From NCBI RefSeq assembly GCF_001180325.1, contig NZ_CVSZ01000061.1, positions 1-64,000 on the forward strand: DNA of 64,000 nt, given 5' to 3'. Made by a program: the position numbers and the translations under genes. This document shows positions 19,662 through 30,099 of the stretch, in pieces. Each line of letters opens with the position of its first letter. Positions within the stretch are counted from its first letter, which is position 1. The DNA comes from Prochlorococcus marinus. Its GTDB lineage: Bacteria > Cyanobacteriota > Cyanobacteriia > PCC-6307 > Cyanobiaceae. The notes beneath the pieces were generated by a model, which was not told the DNA's origin, did not search any database, and worked only from the letters and a program-made list of their open reading frames with translations.

Positions 19662-20555
19662 ATTCAGGATAAAAGATAGTTGCTTTTTCATGTCATTGGT
19701 TAAAGGAGACAAAGGACTTCTAGGATTACCTACATCCCATCCCGATAGCTCCAAAGCAGCCTTAATTGGGATTGGATTAGTAGTCATAAAGAGTGCTTTG
19801 AAAAGAGGCTGAAGTTTTTCATGAATAGCAAGAGCATTGGAAACATTTCCACTTTGAAAAGAATGAATCATCTCTTTTAATTGCAATCCAACTAAATGAC
19901 TTGCAACACTTACTACTCCTACAGCACCTACGGATAACATTGGAAGCAACAATGAATCGTCGCCACTATATACAGAGAGTTCGGAGCCACAAATAGCTCT
20001 TAGTTCTGTTACTTCTTCTATTCTACCGCTTGCAGCTTTAATACTGAGAATATTTGAGAAATCCATAAGTTTCTTCACAGTATCAGGTAATAAACTGCAT
20101 CCAGTCCTGCCAGGAATGTTGTAGAGCATAAGAGGCAAATCCTTTGCAGATTTTGCAATAGAACTGAAATGTTTATAAAGACCTTCTTGAGGTGGCTTAT
20201 TGTAATAAGGAACAACGACCAAAGCACCGTCGGCACCAGAGTCGTAAGCTTTTTTTGTAGCTTCCACAGCTTCGCTTGTGCAATTGCTACCAGTACCAAC
20301 TATTACTTTACAGCTTGCATCCAAAGATCCTTTTACCGCAATAAATAAATCATGCTGTTCCGCCCATGAAAGAGTCGGAGATTCTCCAGTAGTACCGCAC
20401 AACACAATTCCATCGGAACCGTTCTCAAAAAGATAATTTGAAAGTTTTATAGCTAGTTCATAATCTACATCTCCATTCTCAGTAAATGGAGTAACCATTG
20501 CAGTCAATATTCTTCCAAATAGTGGATTATTACACTCAGTTTTGTCTGTAATCAT
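19653..20555 (-). CDS. dapA: 4-hydroxy-tetrahydrodipicolinate synthase
   Basis: DapA condenses pyruvate with aspartate semialdehyde, the first lysine-specific step. The 300-residue TIM barrel shows the GTTGESPTL motif (54-62) with the Thr pair, Tyr145 in [11 protein letters not shown], and the Schiff-base Lys173 in [13 protein letters not shown]. These match the catalytic triad and pyruvate-binding Lys of the family. It overlaps the end of asd by four bases, so the two consecutive pathway enzymes are translationally coupled in the order asd-dapA. Confidence 0.97.
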   Translation of the reverse strand: MITDKTECNNPLFGRILTAMVTPFTENGDVDYELAIKLSNYLFENGSDGIVLCGTTGESPTLSWAEQHDLFIAVKGSLDASCKVIVGTGSNCTSEAVEATKKAYDSGADGALVVVPYYNKPPQEGLYKHFSSIAKSAKDLPLMLYNIPGRTGCSLLPDTVKKLMDFSNILSIKAASGRIEEVTELRAICGSELSVYSGDDSLLLPMLSVGAVGVVSVASHLVGLQLKEMIHSFQSGNVSNALAIHEKLQPLFKALFMTTNPIPIKAALELSGWDVGNPRSPLSPLTNDMKKQLSFILNSL

Positions 20556-21583
20556 TTTTTTGGAATTAATAACTCAGCTATTTGAACAGCATTCAGAGCT
20601 GCTCCTTTTCTTATTTGATCTCCACATAACCATAATTCTAATCCATGAGGCTGACTTATATCAGTTCTTAGCCTGCCAACAGCAACATTATCCATTCCCA
20701 TAACGTCATTTGGCATAGGAAATCTATTATTTTTGTAATCCTCAATAACTTCAATTCCAGGAGATTTTTTTAATTCTTCAAGAGCATCTTTAGGCTCAAC
20801 TACATCGGCAAATTCAATATTGATCGATTCAGAATGTGCTCTCAATACTGGGACTCGAACACATGTAGCAGAGAGCTTTAAATCAGCAATATTTAATATT
20901 TTCCTGGTCTCATTAACCATTTTCATCTCTTCTTCGCAGTAATTATTTGAAAGCATAGGGGAATTATGTAAAAACAAATTAAAAGCAAGGGAGTATGGCA
21001 AAACTTCGCTTTTTTGAGGATTTCCTTGAAGATATTGTTCAGTTAAAAGTTTCAGTTCCTCCATTGCCAGTTGGCCTGCACCACTGACAGATTGATATGT
21101 TGAGACAATAACTCTTTGAATTGTCGAAAGTTTGTTTAATGGAGCTAAAACTAATGTCAACAAAATGGTAGTGCAGTTTGGATTCGCTATTACCCCATCA
21201 TGATTAAGTACGTCACTAGCATTAACTTCAGGGACTATAAGAGGAACGTTCTTATCTAATCTGAAAGCACTTGAATTATCTATTAATAAAGCATTTTGAT
21301 CAATAATGGTAGACAACCATTTTTTTGAAATACTTCCGCCAGCTGAAGCTAAAACTAAATCAAGATTCTTAAATTCTTCCTTAGTTGTTTTTTTTGTAAC
21401 TAATTCTTCACCTTTCCAAATAATTTTTTTCCCTTCTGACCGCTCTGATGAAAGCAAGACCAATTCTGATATTGGGAAATCACGTTGTTCAAGAATTTTT
21501 AGCAATTCAGATCCCACAGCACCTGAAGAACCTAAAACAGCAACTTTTAATGGCCTATTAGGCAAATACGGAGATTGTCTCAC
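20552..21583 (-). CDS. asd: Aspartate-semialdehyde dehydrogenase
   Basis: Asd reduces aspartyl phosphate to aspartate semialdehyde using NADPH, feeding dapA and homoserine synthesis. The 343-residue protein has the dinucleotide loop [15 protein letters not shown] at about 14-28, the catalytic Cys137 in [10 protein letters not shown], and the downstream substrate motif [16 protein letters not shown]. The start is GTG; a short basic leader precedes the Rossmann core. It is divergent from tig across 124 bases that hold a small palindrome. The last four bases are shared with dapA. Confidence 0.97.
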   Translation of the reverse strand: MRQSPYLPNRPLKVAVLGSSGAVGSELLKILEQRDFPISELVLLSSERSEGKKIIWKGEELVTKKTTKEEFKNLDLVLASAGGSISKKWLSTIIDQNALLIDNSSAFRLDKNVPLIVPEVNASDVLNHDGVIANPNCTTILLTLVLAPLNKLSTIQRVIVSTYQSVSGAGQLAMEELKLLTEQYLQGNPQKSEVLPYSLAFNLFLHNSPMLSNNYCEEEMKMVNETRKILNIADLKLSATCVRVPVLRAHSESINIEFADVVEPKDALEELKKSPGIEVIEDYKNNRFPMPNDVMGMDNVAVGRLRTDISQPHGLELWLCGDQIRKGAALNAVQIAELLIPKK

Positions 21584-21654
21584 ACTTTAAAATGATTTTT
21601 ATAAATAGATTGACTATTTTTTTTACTTTATCAAAAAATTAACTTTCAAGGAAA

Positions 21655-21667
21655 TCACATAATGTGA
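21655..21667. promoter_or_regulatory. 13-bp inverted repeat between asd and tig
   Basis: TCACATAATGTGA is a perfect inverted repeat (TCACAT, one base, ATGTGA) in the divergent spacer, 41 bases before the tig ATG and 72 from the asd start. The half-sites resemble CRP-family half-sites but in everted order and with wrong spacing, so I name no protein. It could be a dimeric regulator site or chance. Confidence 0.25.
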
Positions 21668-21707
21668 AATAATTAAGATTCGGTTCATAGTAATAACTTA
21701 GAAAAAC

Positions 21708-23141
21708 ATGGCTAAAGATGCACTAATAGTCAAAACAACTCCTCTGCCTCAAAGTAGAATTTCATTCGAATTAGAAATACCATCTGAGACATGCAAAACG
21801 TGTGTAAATGAAACAATCAGTTCTATCAGTCGTTCGGCTAAAATTCCAGGATTTAGACTTGGTAAGATTCCCAAACAAGTCTTAATCCAAAGAATTGGCA
21901 TCACACAATTACATGCTTCTGCTCTGGAAAAAATTATTGATAAATCATGGCAAGAAGCGTTAAAAATAAAATCTATAGAGCCACTAAGTGAGCCAGAATT
22001 GGTAGATGGATTTGACTCTTTACTTGCAAAGTTTAGTCCTGAAAAATCACTTAAGGTGACTCTTCAAACTGATGTTGCCCCAGAATTAAAACTTAAAAAA
22101 TCCAAAGGACTAAGTGTTGAAATATCAAAGACAAAGTTTGATCCTAAGTCAATAGATGAAGCGCTAGAAAAATCTAGAAATCAGTTTGCAAATATTATTC
22201 CAGTTACCAATAGAGCAGCAAGATTAGGAGATATTGCTGTAGTTAGTTTCAAAGGAAAATATAAAGATTCTGGTAAAGAGATTGATGGTGGAACAAGTGA
22301 ATCAATGGATCTTGAGTTAGAAAAGAATAAAATGATTCCCGGTTTCGTTGAGGGAATCGTAAAGATGAAAATTGGTGATACTAAAACACTTAATCTTAAA
22401 TTTCCTGATGATTATTCTCATGAGGATTCAAGAGGCAAAGAAGCAATTTTTGAAGTAAATCTTAAGGATCTTAAGGAAAAAGAATTGCCTGAACTTAATG
22501 ACGATTTTGCAAAACAGTCTGGCAACAAAGAATCATTAAAAGAGTTAAAGAAAGATATTGAAAAGCAACTTAAAGACAATTTTGAAAAAACTCAAAAAGA
22601 TATCAAAATTGAAGCTTTATTAGATGCTTTAACAAACGAATTGGTTGCTGAAATTCCAAAATCTATGATTGATATAGAAGTGAGGAATAATATTGAACAA
22701 ACCGCTCAAAGATTTGCTCAACAAGGTCTTGATGTAAAATCTACTTTCACTCCAGAATTAGTTAAGTCATTAGCAGAGTCCACAAGGCCTCAAGCTGAAA
22801 AAAATGTACAAAGAAATTTAGCTTTAAAAGCATTAGCTGAAACAGAAAACATAAAAGTCGAGAAAGATGAAATTGATTTAAAAATGAAAGATTATGAAGA
22901 TGCAATCTCTCAGTCTTCAAAACAAATAGATATCAACAAATTAACAGAAGTAGTAAGTAACGATCTACTCAAAGAAAAATTAATAATTTGGCTTGAAGAA
23001 AATTCTGAAGTAAAAGAAAAAACTACAAAAACTTCTAAAGCTACAAAAACCTCCAAATCATCAAAAGCCGCAAAAACTGCGAATAAAACTACAGGAACTT
23101 CAAAAACTACAAAAACTAGAATTAAAAAAGAAAAAAAATAA
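21708..23141 (+). CDS. tig: Trigger factor with a Lys/Thr-rich tail
   Basis: Trigger factor is the ribosome-bound chaperone and prolyl isomerase that meets nascent chains. The ribosome-binding signature PGFRLGKIPKQVL lies near 47-59. The FKBP-type isomerase domain runs about 165-255 (ARLGDIAVVSFKG, MIPGFVEGI), and helical arms follow to about 430. The last 40 residues (about 437-477) are an unusual tail of repeated KTSK/KTTK-like units that ends in RIKKEKK. The tail looks disordered and strongly positive. The gene heads tig-clpP-clpX, the same order as in E. coli. Confidence 0.96.
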   Translation: MAKDALIVKTTPLPQSRISFELEIPSETCKTCVNETISSISRSAKIPGFRLGKIPKQVLIQRIGITQLHASALEKIIDKSWQEALKIKSIEPLSEPELVDGFDSLLAKFSPEKSLKVTLQTDVAPELKLKKSKGLSVEISKTKFDPKSIDEALEKSRNQFANIIPVTNRAARLGDIAVVSFKGKYKDSGKEIDGGTSESMDLELEKNKMIPGFVEGIVKMKIGDTKTLNLKFPDDYSHEDSRGKEAIFEVNLKDLKEKELPELNDDFAKQSGNKESLKELKKDIEKQLKDNFEKTQKDIKIEALLDALTNELVAEIPKSMIDIEVRNNIEQTAQRFAQQGLDVKSTFTPELVKSLAESTRPQAEKNVQRNLALKALAETENIKVEKDEIDLKMKDYEDAISQSSKQIDINKLTEVVSNDLLKEKLIIWLEENSEVKEKTTKTSKATKTSKSSKAAKTANKTTGTSKTTKTRIKKEKK

Positions 23142-23206
23142 TTTATGAAATTTCCTACTAATTAAACAAAAACCCCCTAAATTATTTATAGGACGAAAAC
23201 TAATTT

Positions 23207-23851
23207 GTGAACTCAGAAAAAAAACATTTAATCCAAAGCTCAATAGGTTCTTACGAAAGTAATCATAAAACTATTGCCGCTGTTCCCACCGTTATAGAGC
23301 AATCAGGTAGAGGAGAAAGAGCTTTTGATATATATTCAAGATTATTGAGGGAAAGAATAATTTTTTTAGGTACTGGAATTAATGATCAAGTATCTGACTC
23401 CCTTGTTGCACAATTATTATTTCTTGAAGCTGAAGATCCCGAAAAAGATATACAAATATACATCAATTCTCCTGGAGGCTCAGTAACTGCGGGAATGGCC
23501 ATTTACGATACCATGCAACAAATATCGCCAGATGTAGTGACAATATGTTTTGGAGTAGCCGCAAGTATGGGAGCATTTCTACTTTCTGGAGGTGCAAAGG
23601 GGAAAAGATTGGCTTTACCTAATTCTAGGATTATGATTCATCAACCTCTGGGAGGTGCACAAGGTCAAGCAGTAGAGATTGAAATACAAGCTAAAGAAAT
23701 ACTTTTTCTCAAGAAAACATTAAATTCACTTTTAGCTGAACATACTGGTCAACCTTTAGAAAAAATTAATGAAGATACAGAAAGAGATTACTTTTTATCC
23801 CCCTCAGAAGCAGTCGAATATGGATTAATTGATAAAGTTATCAAAAAGTGA
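23207..23851 (+). CDS. clpP: ATP-dependent Clp protease proteolytic subunit
   Basis: ClpP is the tetradecameric serine peptidase chamber fed by a Clp ATPase. The triad is complete: Ser120 in [11 protein letters not shown], His145 in [10 protein letters not shown] and Asp194 in [19 protein letters not shown]. The pore and handle regions are normal. Translation starts at GTG 23207, giving a 25-30 residue N-terminal leader that may be processed, as ClpP propeptides are. Cyanobacteria have several ClpP/ClpR paralogues. This one, next to clpX, is the catalytically complete ClpX partner. Confidence 0.96.
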   Translation: MNSEKKHLIQSSIGSYESNHKTIAAVPTVIEQSGRGERAFDIYSRLLRERIIFLGTGINDQVSDSLVAQLLFLEAEDPEKDIQIYINSPGGSVTAGMAIYDTMQQISPDVVTICFGVAASMGAFLLSGGAKGKRLALPNSRIMIHQPLGGAQGQAVEIEIQAKEILFLKKTLNSLLAEHTGQPLEKINEDTERDYFLSPSEAVEYGLIDKVIKK

Positions 23852-23956
23852 CAAGGGGTTCTGATTTTTTAAGAATATGATGACGAATCGATATTTATGA
23901 GCAATCCTAGTGAATAGGGAATATTTAACACCTTTCACTTTAAAAACTTATAATCG

Positions 23957-25324
23957 ATGGCTAAATTTGACGCCCATCTTAAATGTTCATTTTGCGGGAA
24001 GTCACAAGACCAAGTAAGAAAGCTTATAGCTGGTCCTGGGGTTTATATCTGTGATGAATGCATAGATCTTTGTAATGAGATTCTCGATGAAGAATTACTT
24101 GATAATCAAGCGAACACAAACAACTCTCCACAAGTAAAAAAGAAATTACCAACTGATAATCCAACAAAATCTATTCCTTTAGAATTATCCTCAATTCCTA
24201 AGCCATTAGAAATAAAAAGTTTTCTAGATAATCAAGTTGTTGGACAAGAATCTGCAAAAAAAATATTATCAGTAGCCGTATACAATCACTACAAGCGATT
24301 AGCTTGGAAAGTTAAAGAAGACAGTAAAAATAGCAATTCAACTGATTCACAAGCAACTAAATTACAAAAATCAAATATTTTACTCATCGGTCCTACTGGA
24401 AGTGGAAAAACATTATTGGCGCAAACTTTAGCAGAGTTTTTAGATGTTCCTTTTGCAGTAGCTGATGCAACGACTTTGACAGAAGCTGGATATGTTGGGG
24501 AGGATGTTGAAAACATACTTTTGAGACTTCTACAGAAATCAGAAATGAATGTAGAACTAGCTCAAAAAGGAATTATTTATATTGATGAAATAGATAAAAT
24601 TGCAAGAAAAAGCGAGAATCCTTCTATTACTAGAGATGTCTCCGGTGAAGGGGTACAGCAAGCACTATTAAAAATGCTTGAAGGAACAATTGCTAATGTG
24701 CCACCTCAAGGCGGAAGAAAACATCCTTATCATGACTGCATCCAAATTGATACGAGTCAAATACTATTTATTTGTGGGGGAGCTTTTATAGGTTTAGAGG
24801 ATATCGTTCAAAAGCGTATGGGTAAACACTCTATAGGATTTACCACCAATTCAGATCAAAACAAAGTTGATACAAAAAAAATAGTAGACCCAAGAGATTC
24901 CCTGAAAAATTTAGAATTAGATGACTTAGTGAAATATGGCCTAATTCCAGAATTTATTGGAAGAATTCCGGTTTGTGCTGTATTAGATCGTCTTACTAAA
25001 GAAACTTTAGAATCTATTTTGACTCAACCAAGAGATGCATTAGTAAAACAATTCAAAACTTTGCTAAGTATGGATAATGTTGAATTATCATTTGAGCCTG
25101 ATTCTGTTGAAGCGATAGCAAATGAAGCATACAAAAGAAAAACAGGTGCAAGAGCATTAAGAGCAATAATTGAAGAGCTAATGCTAGACATAATGTACAC
25201 TTTGCCTTCTGAAGAAAATGTAAAAGAATTCACAATTACGAAAAAAATGGTAGATAGTTTGTTCTCATCTAAAATTGTTAAACTACCTTCAGGATCAAAA
25301 AGAATTATTAAAGAGTCTGCATAA
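23957..25324 (+). CDS. clpX: ATP-dependent Clp protease ATPase subunit ClpX
   Basis: ClpX is the hexameric unfoldase that recognises tagged substrates and feeds ClpP. The N-terminal zinc-binding domain has Cys10, Cys13, Cys32 and Cys35. The AAA+ domain has Walker A GPTGSGKT near 143-150, Walker [11 protein letters not shown] and sensor/arginine-finger regions. The pore loop follows [11 protein letters not shown]. The ClpP-docking IGF loop is visible as HSIGF at about 295. Length (455) is near the family norm, with a polar linker at about 50-75. It follows clpP after 105 bases. Confidence 0.98.
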   Translation: MAKFDAHLKCSFCGKSQDQVRKLIAGPGVYICDECIDLCNEILDEELLDNQANTNNSPQVKKKLPTDNPTKSIPLELSSIPKPLEIKSFLDNQVVGQESAKKILSVAVYNHYKRLAWKVKEDSKNSNSTDSQATKLQKSNILLIGPTGSGKTLLAQTLAEFLDVPFAVADATTLTEAGYVGEDVENILLRLLQKSEMNVELAQKGIIYIDEIDKIARKSENPSITRDVSGEGVQQALLKMLEGTIANVPPQGGRKHPYHDCIQIDTSQILFICGGAFIGLEDIVQKRMGKHSIGFTTNSDQNKVDTKKIVDPRDSLKNLELDDLVKYGLIPEFIGRIPVCAVLDRLTKETLESILTQPRDALVKQFKTLLSMDNVELSFEPDSVEAIANEAYKRKTGARALRAIIEELMLDIMYTLPSEENVKEFTITKKMVDSLFSSKIVKLPSGSKRIIKESA

Positions 25325-25381
25325 AATTAGAGTTTAATTTTTTTAATTAAATTCCTAGTTTTTCTAATTAATGAAAAATTA

Positions 25382-27139
25382 ATGTCAAATATACATAAGC
25401 CTTTTCATCAAAAATATAGACCAAACAACTTAGACGAACTGGTTGGGCAAAAATTTATATCCATTACACTCAAACAAGCTCTATTAACAAAACAAATTGC
25501 TCCTGCATATCTTTTTAATGGTCCAAGAGGCACTGGAAAAACATCAAGTGCAAGAATATTTGCAAAATCTCTCAATTGCCAGGCATTCGACCAACCTACG
25601 ATAACTCCTTGTTGTAAATGTGAATTATGTAGACAAATTACAGATGGGAGCGCTCTAGATATTATCGAGATTGATGCAGCATCAAATACAGGAGTAGAAA
25701 ATATAAGAGAAATTATAGAAAGAGCGAGATTTGCCCCTACTCAAGCGAGATGGAAAGTCTATGTAATTGATGAATGTCATATGCTTTCAACGGCAGCTTC
25801 AAATGCTTTACTAAAAACTATTGAAGAACCGCCCTCAAGAGTTGTATTTATACTTGCGACGACAAATCCTGAGAGAGTATTAAATACAATAAAAAGTAGA
25901 TGCCAAAAGTTTGATTTTAGAAGAATAAGCCCTAGTGATGTTTTTCAACATTTATCAGAAATCGCCGGAAAAGAGTCCATTAAGTACGAAGTTCAGGCGT
26001 TAAAAATGATTGCAAAAAGGTCTAATGGAGGTATGAGAGATGCACAAAGCCTCCTTGAACAATTGAATCTTTTACCAGAAGGGATAACAATTAATAATAT
26101 CCAAAACCTTCTAGGAGAAGTATCAGAAAGTGAATTAACAAATCTGATTAAATCATTGGTTGAGAATAATCCAGAGTCATTAATTTACACCTGCAACAAG
26201 TTATATGATGCCGGAAACGAACCTCTTCAAATAATTATCGGATTATTAAATATAACAAGAGATCTACTATTACACACTACTAATAATAAATATTCAGATC
26301 TTTATTATACGTCTGATGAATTTCGAGATGAGTTAGATAAAATCTCAACAACAATAAATAAATCAACAATAATTAATTGGCATAATAATCTGAGAAATAT
26401 TGAATATCAAATCAAATCAAGTGATAATCCAAGGCTTTGGTTTGAAATACATTTAACTGGTCTTCTGGATAGTAAACAGATAAATAGTTTTGAAAATAAA
26501 GAAGAAAGTAAAAATAATATGACTGAGGAGAAGCATAAAAGTAGAAAAAAAATTCCAATTAATAAAGAAAATATTTCAGATGAGATTCCAAAACCAAGTA
26601 TCCAAGAAGAGATAACTCACAAGGAATTGATTGAAAAAAAAGACGAAAAATTAGAAAAATTTGAAGTTCTAGAAAAAGAAAGTATTGAAAATATTTCTAA
26701 AAATAACCAAAATAATCCTGGATCAAATTTAAAAGATAAATGGGAATTAATTCTTTCAAAAGTAGAGTTACCATCAACAAGAATGTTACTTTCACAACAA
26801 GCCGAACTTGAAAGTTTTGATTCGGAGAAAATCACAATTGCATTATCTCCAAACTGGGAAAGTATGATAAAAAGCAGAAAAGTTATAATTGAAAATACTG
26901 TAAAAAAGATATTTGGAGATGGAATAATACTTAATTTTTCAACCAAACAATTAAATAAAAGTAACCCAACAAACACTCCACAAATAACCCAAAATGAAGT
27001 AAATAATTTCCGACCAATAAAAAAATTAGAACCAAAAACCAATTCGTCAACAAAAATATCTAACGAGGAAACTTATGATGATAGTTCAAAAAACTTAGCA
27101 AATTTTTTTAATGGAGAAATTATAGACCTTGATGAATAA
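25382..27139 (+). CDS. dnaX: DNA polymerase III subunits tau (and possibly gamma)
   Basis: DnaX is the motor of the clamp loader and, as tau, ties the loader to the polymerase. Residues 1-230 are the AAA+ core, with Walker A GPRGTGKT at 47-54, zinc-ligand cysteines at 66, 77/78, 80 and 83, and VYVIDECHML as Walker B. The collar domain ends about residue 362. A charged, Lys/Glu-rich linker (about 370-445) follows, then a tau-type C-terminal domain from LKDKWELILSKVELPSTR. An A8 tract in the linker (26634-26641) forms a slippery site described under findings. It ends one base before a convergent gene. Confidence 0.96.
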   Translation: MSNIHKPFHQKYRPNNLDELVGQKFISITLKQALLTKQIAPAYLFNGPRGTGKTSSARIFAKSLNCQAFDQPTITPCCKCELCRQITDGSALDIIEIDAASNTGVENIREIIERARFAPTQARWKVYVIDECHMLSTAASNALLKTIEEPPSRVVFILATTNPERVLNTIKSRCQKFDFRRISPSDVFQHLSEIAGKESIKYEVQALKMIAKRSNGGMRDAQSLLEQLNLLPEGITINNIQNLLGEVSESELTNLIKSLVENNPESLIYTCNKLYDAGNEPLQIIIGLLNITRDLLLHTTNNKYSDLYYTSDEFRDELDKISTTINKSTIINWHNNLRNIEYQIKSSDNPRLWFEIHLTGLLDSKQINSFENKEESKNNMTEEKHKSRKKIPINKENISDEIPKPSIQEEITHKELIEKKDEKLEKFEVLEKESIENISKNNQNNPGSNLKDKWELILSKVELPSTRMLLSQQAELESFDSEKITIALSPNWESMIKSRKVIIENTVKKIFGDGIILNFSTKQLNKSNPTNTPQITQNEVNNFRPIKKLEPKTNSSTKISNEETYDDSSKNLANFFNGEIIDLDE

Positions 27140-27140
27140 A

Positions 27141-28442
27141 TTAAACTCCAGTATGAAGAGTCTTTCGCCATAGTATCTTTTTGGGAAAAATAGACATCTT
27201 TATAGTTACCCAAGGGATTACTAAAAACCAATGTGATAAATAAAAAACCGATACAAATACCATCAAAAAATTGCTTTTTTGCAATACAGGTACTTCACTT
27301 TTACAAGAATAACCGTACCAAAAAGCAATTCCAGATAACATAAAAGCTGTAAATGAAATAGGCCAGTAAATTGGTGAATCTGAAAAAGCAATACTGAAAA
27401 CTAAATCAAAAATAGAAATGATTGGTAATGCATATTGCAAGATGAAAAAGTAAGTTAAATCAAATTTCTGCAAATAATCAATTTTATTAGTAAATAATTG
27501 ATCTCCATAATCGAAGAATCTTTGCAACCCCCCCTCTGCCCATCTTTGCCTTTGCGCTAATAAAGCATTTAAATTCTCAACTGCTTCCTCCATCACTGGA
27601 GGATCCCATAAGATTCCAATTCTAGATTTTGATAATAATAATCTTAAACTCAAATCAAGATCATCTGTAACTGTATCTTCATTAAAAGAACCACATGCTA
27701 ATAATGTTTCTTTCTTAATTAATTGACCATTTCCCCTTAATTCGGAAACTCCAGCAACTGATAATCTTCCATATTGAAAGATTGCATCCATAGCCATCTC
27801 CATTGACTGACAGGAAGTTAAAAAATTCTTACTTACATTTGTTACTGATTTTCTTAGTTGAACTGCAGACCAATCACCCTCTTCTACAAAACTAAATAAC
27901 CTTATCAAAGAATCTTGTTTTAATTCAGCATCAGCATCCAAAACTAATAACCATTCACCATGAGTAAATTTCAAGGCATAATTCAAAGCTCCTGACTTTC
28001 CTCCTCCTGCATTTGGAGAACGACTTATGACTTTTAGCTTGTCATATTGTCTAGATAATCGATCTAAAATTAAAGGCGTCTTATCAGAACTACCATCATC
28101 GATTATGTAAATATTTAATTTATTTGTTGGATAATCTAAACTAAATAATCTTTCAACTAATCTTGATATGACATTCTCTTCATCTCTAGCTGCGACCAAA
28201 ATATCAAGCACAGGTAACTCTTTATTGCTAATTCTTCTGCTTACAGTATTTAAAACGTTGTTCCTTTTAAAATTTCTAGAAATTACTATTAGACCGTAAA
28301 AAACAATCACAAAAGAAAGAGTCAATATTATGTAAAAGAAATTTTCGATATTAATAGCATGAGGAATAAAAGCTACTAAAAAACAAGCACTAAGAAATAT
28401 ACACGATTTCAATCTTCGATTTTTATAAAAACCCTTACTCAT
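27141..28442 (-). CDS. Membrane family-2 glycosyltransferase (processive type)
   Basis: The 433-residue protein has two N-terminal membrane helices (about 10-50), a cytosolic GT-A domain, and three or four C-terminal helices (about 320-420). The processive-GT2 signature is complete: DDGSSDKT, DADAEL, TDDLDLSLRLL and QRQRW near 300. Such enzymes transfer sugars from nucleotide donors to growing polysaccharide or lipid acceptors at the plasma membrane. Relatives make cellulose, hyaluronan or poly-N-acetylglucosamine, but the product cannot be told here. It sits 12 bases downstream of the SpoIID-like gene on the same strand, suggesting a shared cell-envelope role. Confidence 0.85.
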   Translation of the reverse strand: MSKGFYKNRRLKSCIFLSACFLVAFIPHAINIENFFYIILTLSFVIVFYGLIVISRNFKRNNVLNTVSRRISNKELPVLDILVAARDEENVISRLVERLFSLDYPTNKLNIYIIDDGSSDKTPLILDRLSRQYDKLKVISRSPNAGGGKSGALNYALKFTHGEWLLVLDADAELKQDSLIRLFSFVEEGDWSAVQLRKSVTNVSKNFLTSCQSMEMAMDAIFQYGRLSVAGVSELRGNGQLIKKETLLACGSFNEDTVTDDLDLSLRLLLSKSRIGILWDPPVMEEAVENLNALLAQRQRWAEGGLQRFFDYGDQLFTNKIDYLQKFDLTYFFILQYALPIISIFDLVFSIAFSDSPIYWPISFTAFMLSGIAFWYGYSCKSEVPVLQKSNFLMVFVSVFYLSHWFLVIPWVTIKMSIFPKKILWRKTLHTGV

Positions 28443-28454
28443 AAAAGTAAATTG

Positions 28455-30008
28455 TTAATTACTTAACTTCCATTGAGACAATATCTCAAATTTTTTTAGT
28501 TTTGCATTTCGATAGTAATGATTCAATATTTGTTCATAAGTGAATCCTAATTTAGCCATTTCAATTGCTCCTGACTGAGATAAACCTACACCATGACCGA
28601 AGCCTCCTCCTCTCAAAAGCCATAAATCATCATTTAATTTATTAATAGTAAACAAATTACTAGGTATAAAATTTAATACCCGTCGAATATCATCTTTAAC
28701 AAGAACAATAGATTTATTACCCTTATCCGTTTGTATTTCCAATTTTGTAACTCTGCCACTAGACCCACGTTCAATAGTATTTAAATCCAAAACATCTTCA
28801 TTAATATTTATAAGTTTGTTTTTAATTAACTTTTCTTTAATTTCAAGATTAGAAATTTTCTTATTCCATCGAAAAAGAGAATGATTACTCCCATAAAACT
28901 GTTCTTTATCAAAATCTAAAAAATTATTTAAATAAGATTCATTTGTAATTGGAAGTTTAAAAATTTTATTTAATGATTTAGAACCGTCAATAATTGAATT
29001 GAAATAAGAATAATCTTGAATTTGCCAAGACTCGCCTGCAGTAGCAGATACTCCACCATTAGAACCATGGTAAAAAGCATTTATTGGTTGATTTTTATGA
29101 GTGAGAATTAAATTTGAAGTTTCGTCTATAGCTTTTTGTACGTTTTTATATGAAATTTCAGAAGGCTTATAAACTTGGCATTGAGTGCTTATACATAAAT
29201 GATATTTATCCATATTAAATCTATCAGAATTAAATATGCCCCAAGTTCTTGCAATAACTGCTTGAGCCTTGAGTGCCTCTAAAGGAGAATTCGGTCCAAT
29301 TTCATATGGCAAAACACCTGCCAAATAGTCATCAAATTCAATTTTTTGAACTAAGGTCCAAGTTCCATATAAATCCTTTATTAAATAAAAATTTTTGCCA
29401 AAATTAACACCATTTATTTTTATTTTCTCTTCAGAATAAATATATATAGGACCTTCAAGTTTCATACCACTGTAGTCATTTGTAAGAACAGGAGTAATTT
29501 GAAAATTTTTTATTTTTCTGAAAATCTTATTTTTTAATTCAAAATCTGGCAGATCATCTTGAAATGGAATCCATACTTCCCAATTTTTAGGGTAGGCAAC
29601 AGTCGCCTCAAATCCTTTATCTCTTAGTTTCTCTGATTGTTTTTTTGCCGACTCATAGCTAGCAAAAGGACCAAAAACAATTCTTTCAATTGTTTTTGGA
29701 TTTTTGAGTGGAATATCCGCCCAAGTAATATTTATCTTTTTTGATTTATGTTTAATACCGTTGGACGATATCAAGTTTAAAAAACCTTTATTAGTTGTAA
29801 AGTTTATATTCTTTTTCTCCGAAAAACTATCATTCTCCCCGCCTAAATATTGCTTTAAACCAATTAAAAATTTTCCTTGTTTAATTTCATTATGGAGTTC
29901 AACCTTTAGCAATTCTTCTCCTTTCGCATTAAAAATAAATTTAGTGTTTATTATTAAAAGAGAAATACAGCCTAAAGATAAGTTTAAAAAGGCAAATTTA
30001 AGTTTCAT
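28455..30008 (-). CDS. SpoIID/LytB-domain envelope protein
   Basis: A hydrophobic N-terminal segment (about 5-27) looks like a signal peptide or anchor. A SPOR-like segment follows around 107-150 (IERIVFGPFASYESAKKQSE), a fold that binds denuded peptidoglycan. The SpoIID/LytB domain covers about 200-510: FDDYLAGVLPYEIGPNSPLEALKAQAVIAR-type motif, HGSNGGVSATAGESW, and the C-terminal GGGFGHGVGLSQSGAIEMA. SpoIID of sporulating bacteria is a lytic transglycosylase. In this non-sporulating lineage the role is probably peptidoglycan remodelling, by inference. It is in operon with the glycosyltransferase. Confidence 0.85.
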   Translation of the reverse strand: MKLKFAFLNLSLGCISLLIINTKFIFNAKGEELLKVELHNEIKQGKFLIGLKQYLGGENDSFSEKKNINFTTNKGFLNLISSNGIKHKSKKINITWADIPLKNPKTIERIVFGPFASYESAKKQSEKLRDKGFEATVAYPKNWEVWIPFQDDLPDFELKNKIFRKIKNFQITPVLTNDYSGMKLEGPIYIYSEEKIKINGVNFGKNFYLIKDLYGTWTLVQKIEFDDYLAGVLPYEIGPNSPLEALKAQAVIARTWGIFNSDRFNMDKYHLCISTQCQVYKPSEISYKNVQKAIDETSNLILTHKNQPINAFYHGSNGGVSATAGESWQIQDYSYFNSIIDGSKSLNKIFKLPITNESYLNNFLDFDKEQFYGSNHSLFRWNKKISNLEIKEKLIKNKLININEDVLDLNTIERGSSGRVTKLEIQTDKGNKSIVLVKDDIRRVLNFIPSNLFTINKLNDDLWLLRGGGFGHGVGLSQSGAIEMAKLGFTYEQILNHYYRNAKLKKFEILSQWKLSN

Positions 30009-30099
30009 AATTTAGAATTTCCCTTATCAATTAAAAACTTTAATTTGCACCAATGCGTATAAAGGTTTAGATTATCCTAATTAAACACATTTGACTCAA

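Noticed and set aside
23949..23954. TATAAT directly before the clpX ATG as a clpX promoter.
   Set aside because: It ends two bases before the start codon, so transcription would begin inside the coding sequence.
26617..27042. A 141-codon antisense frame within dnaX.
   Set aside because: It lies opposite the low-complexity linker of a well-supported gene; A-rich sense codons create long open Phe/Ser-rich antisense frames.
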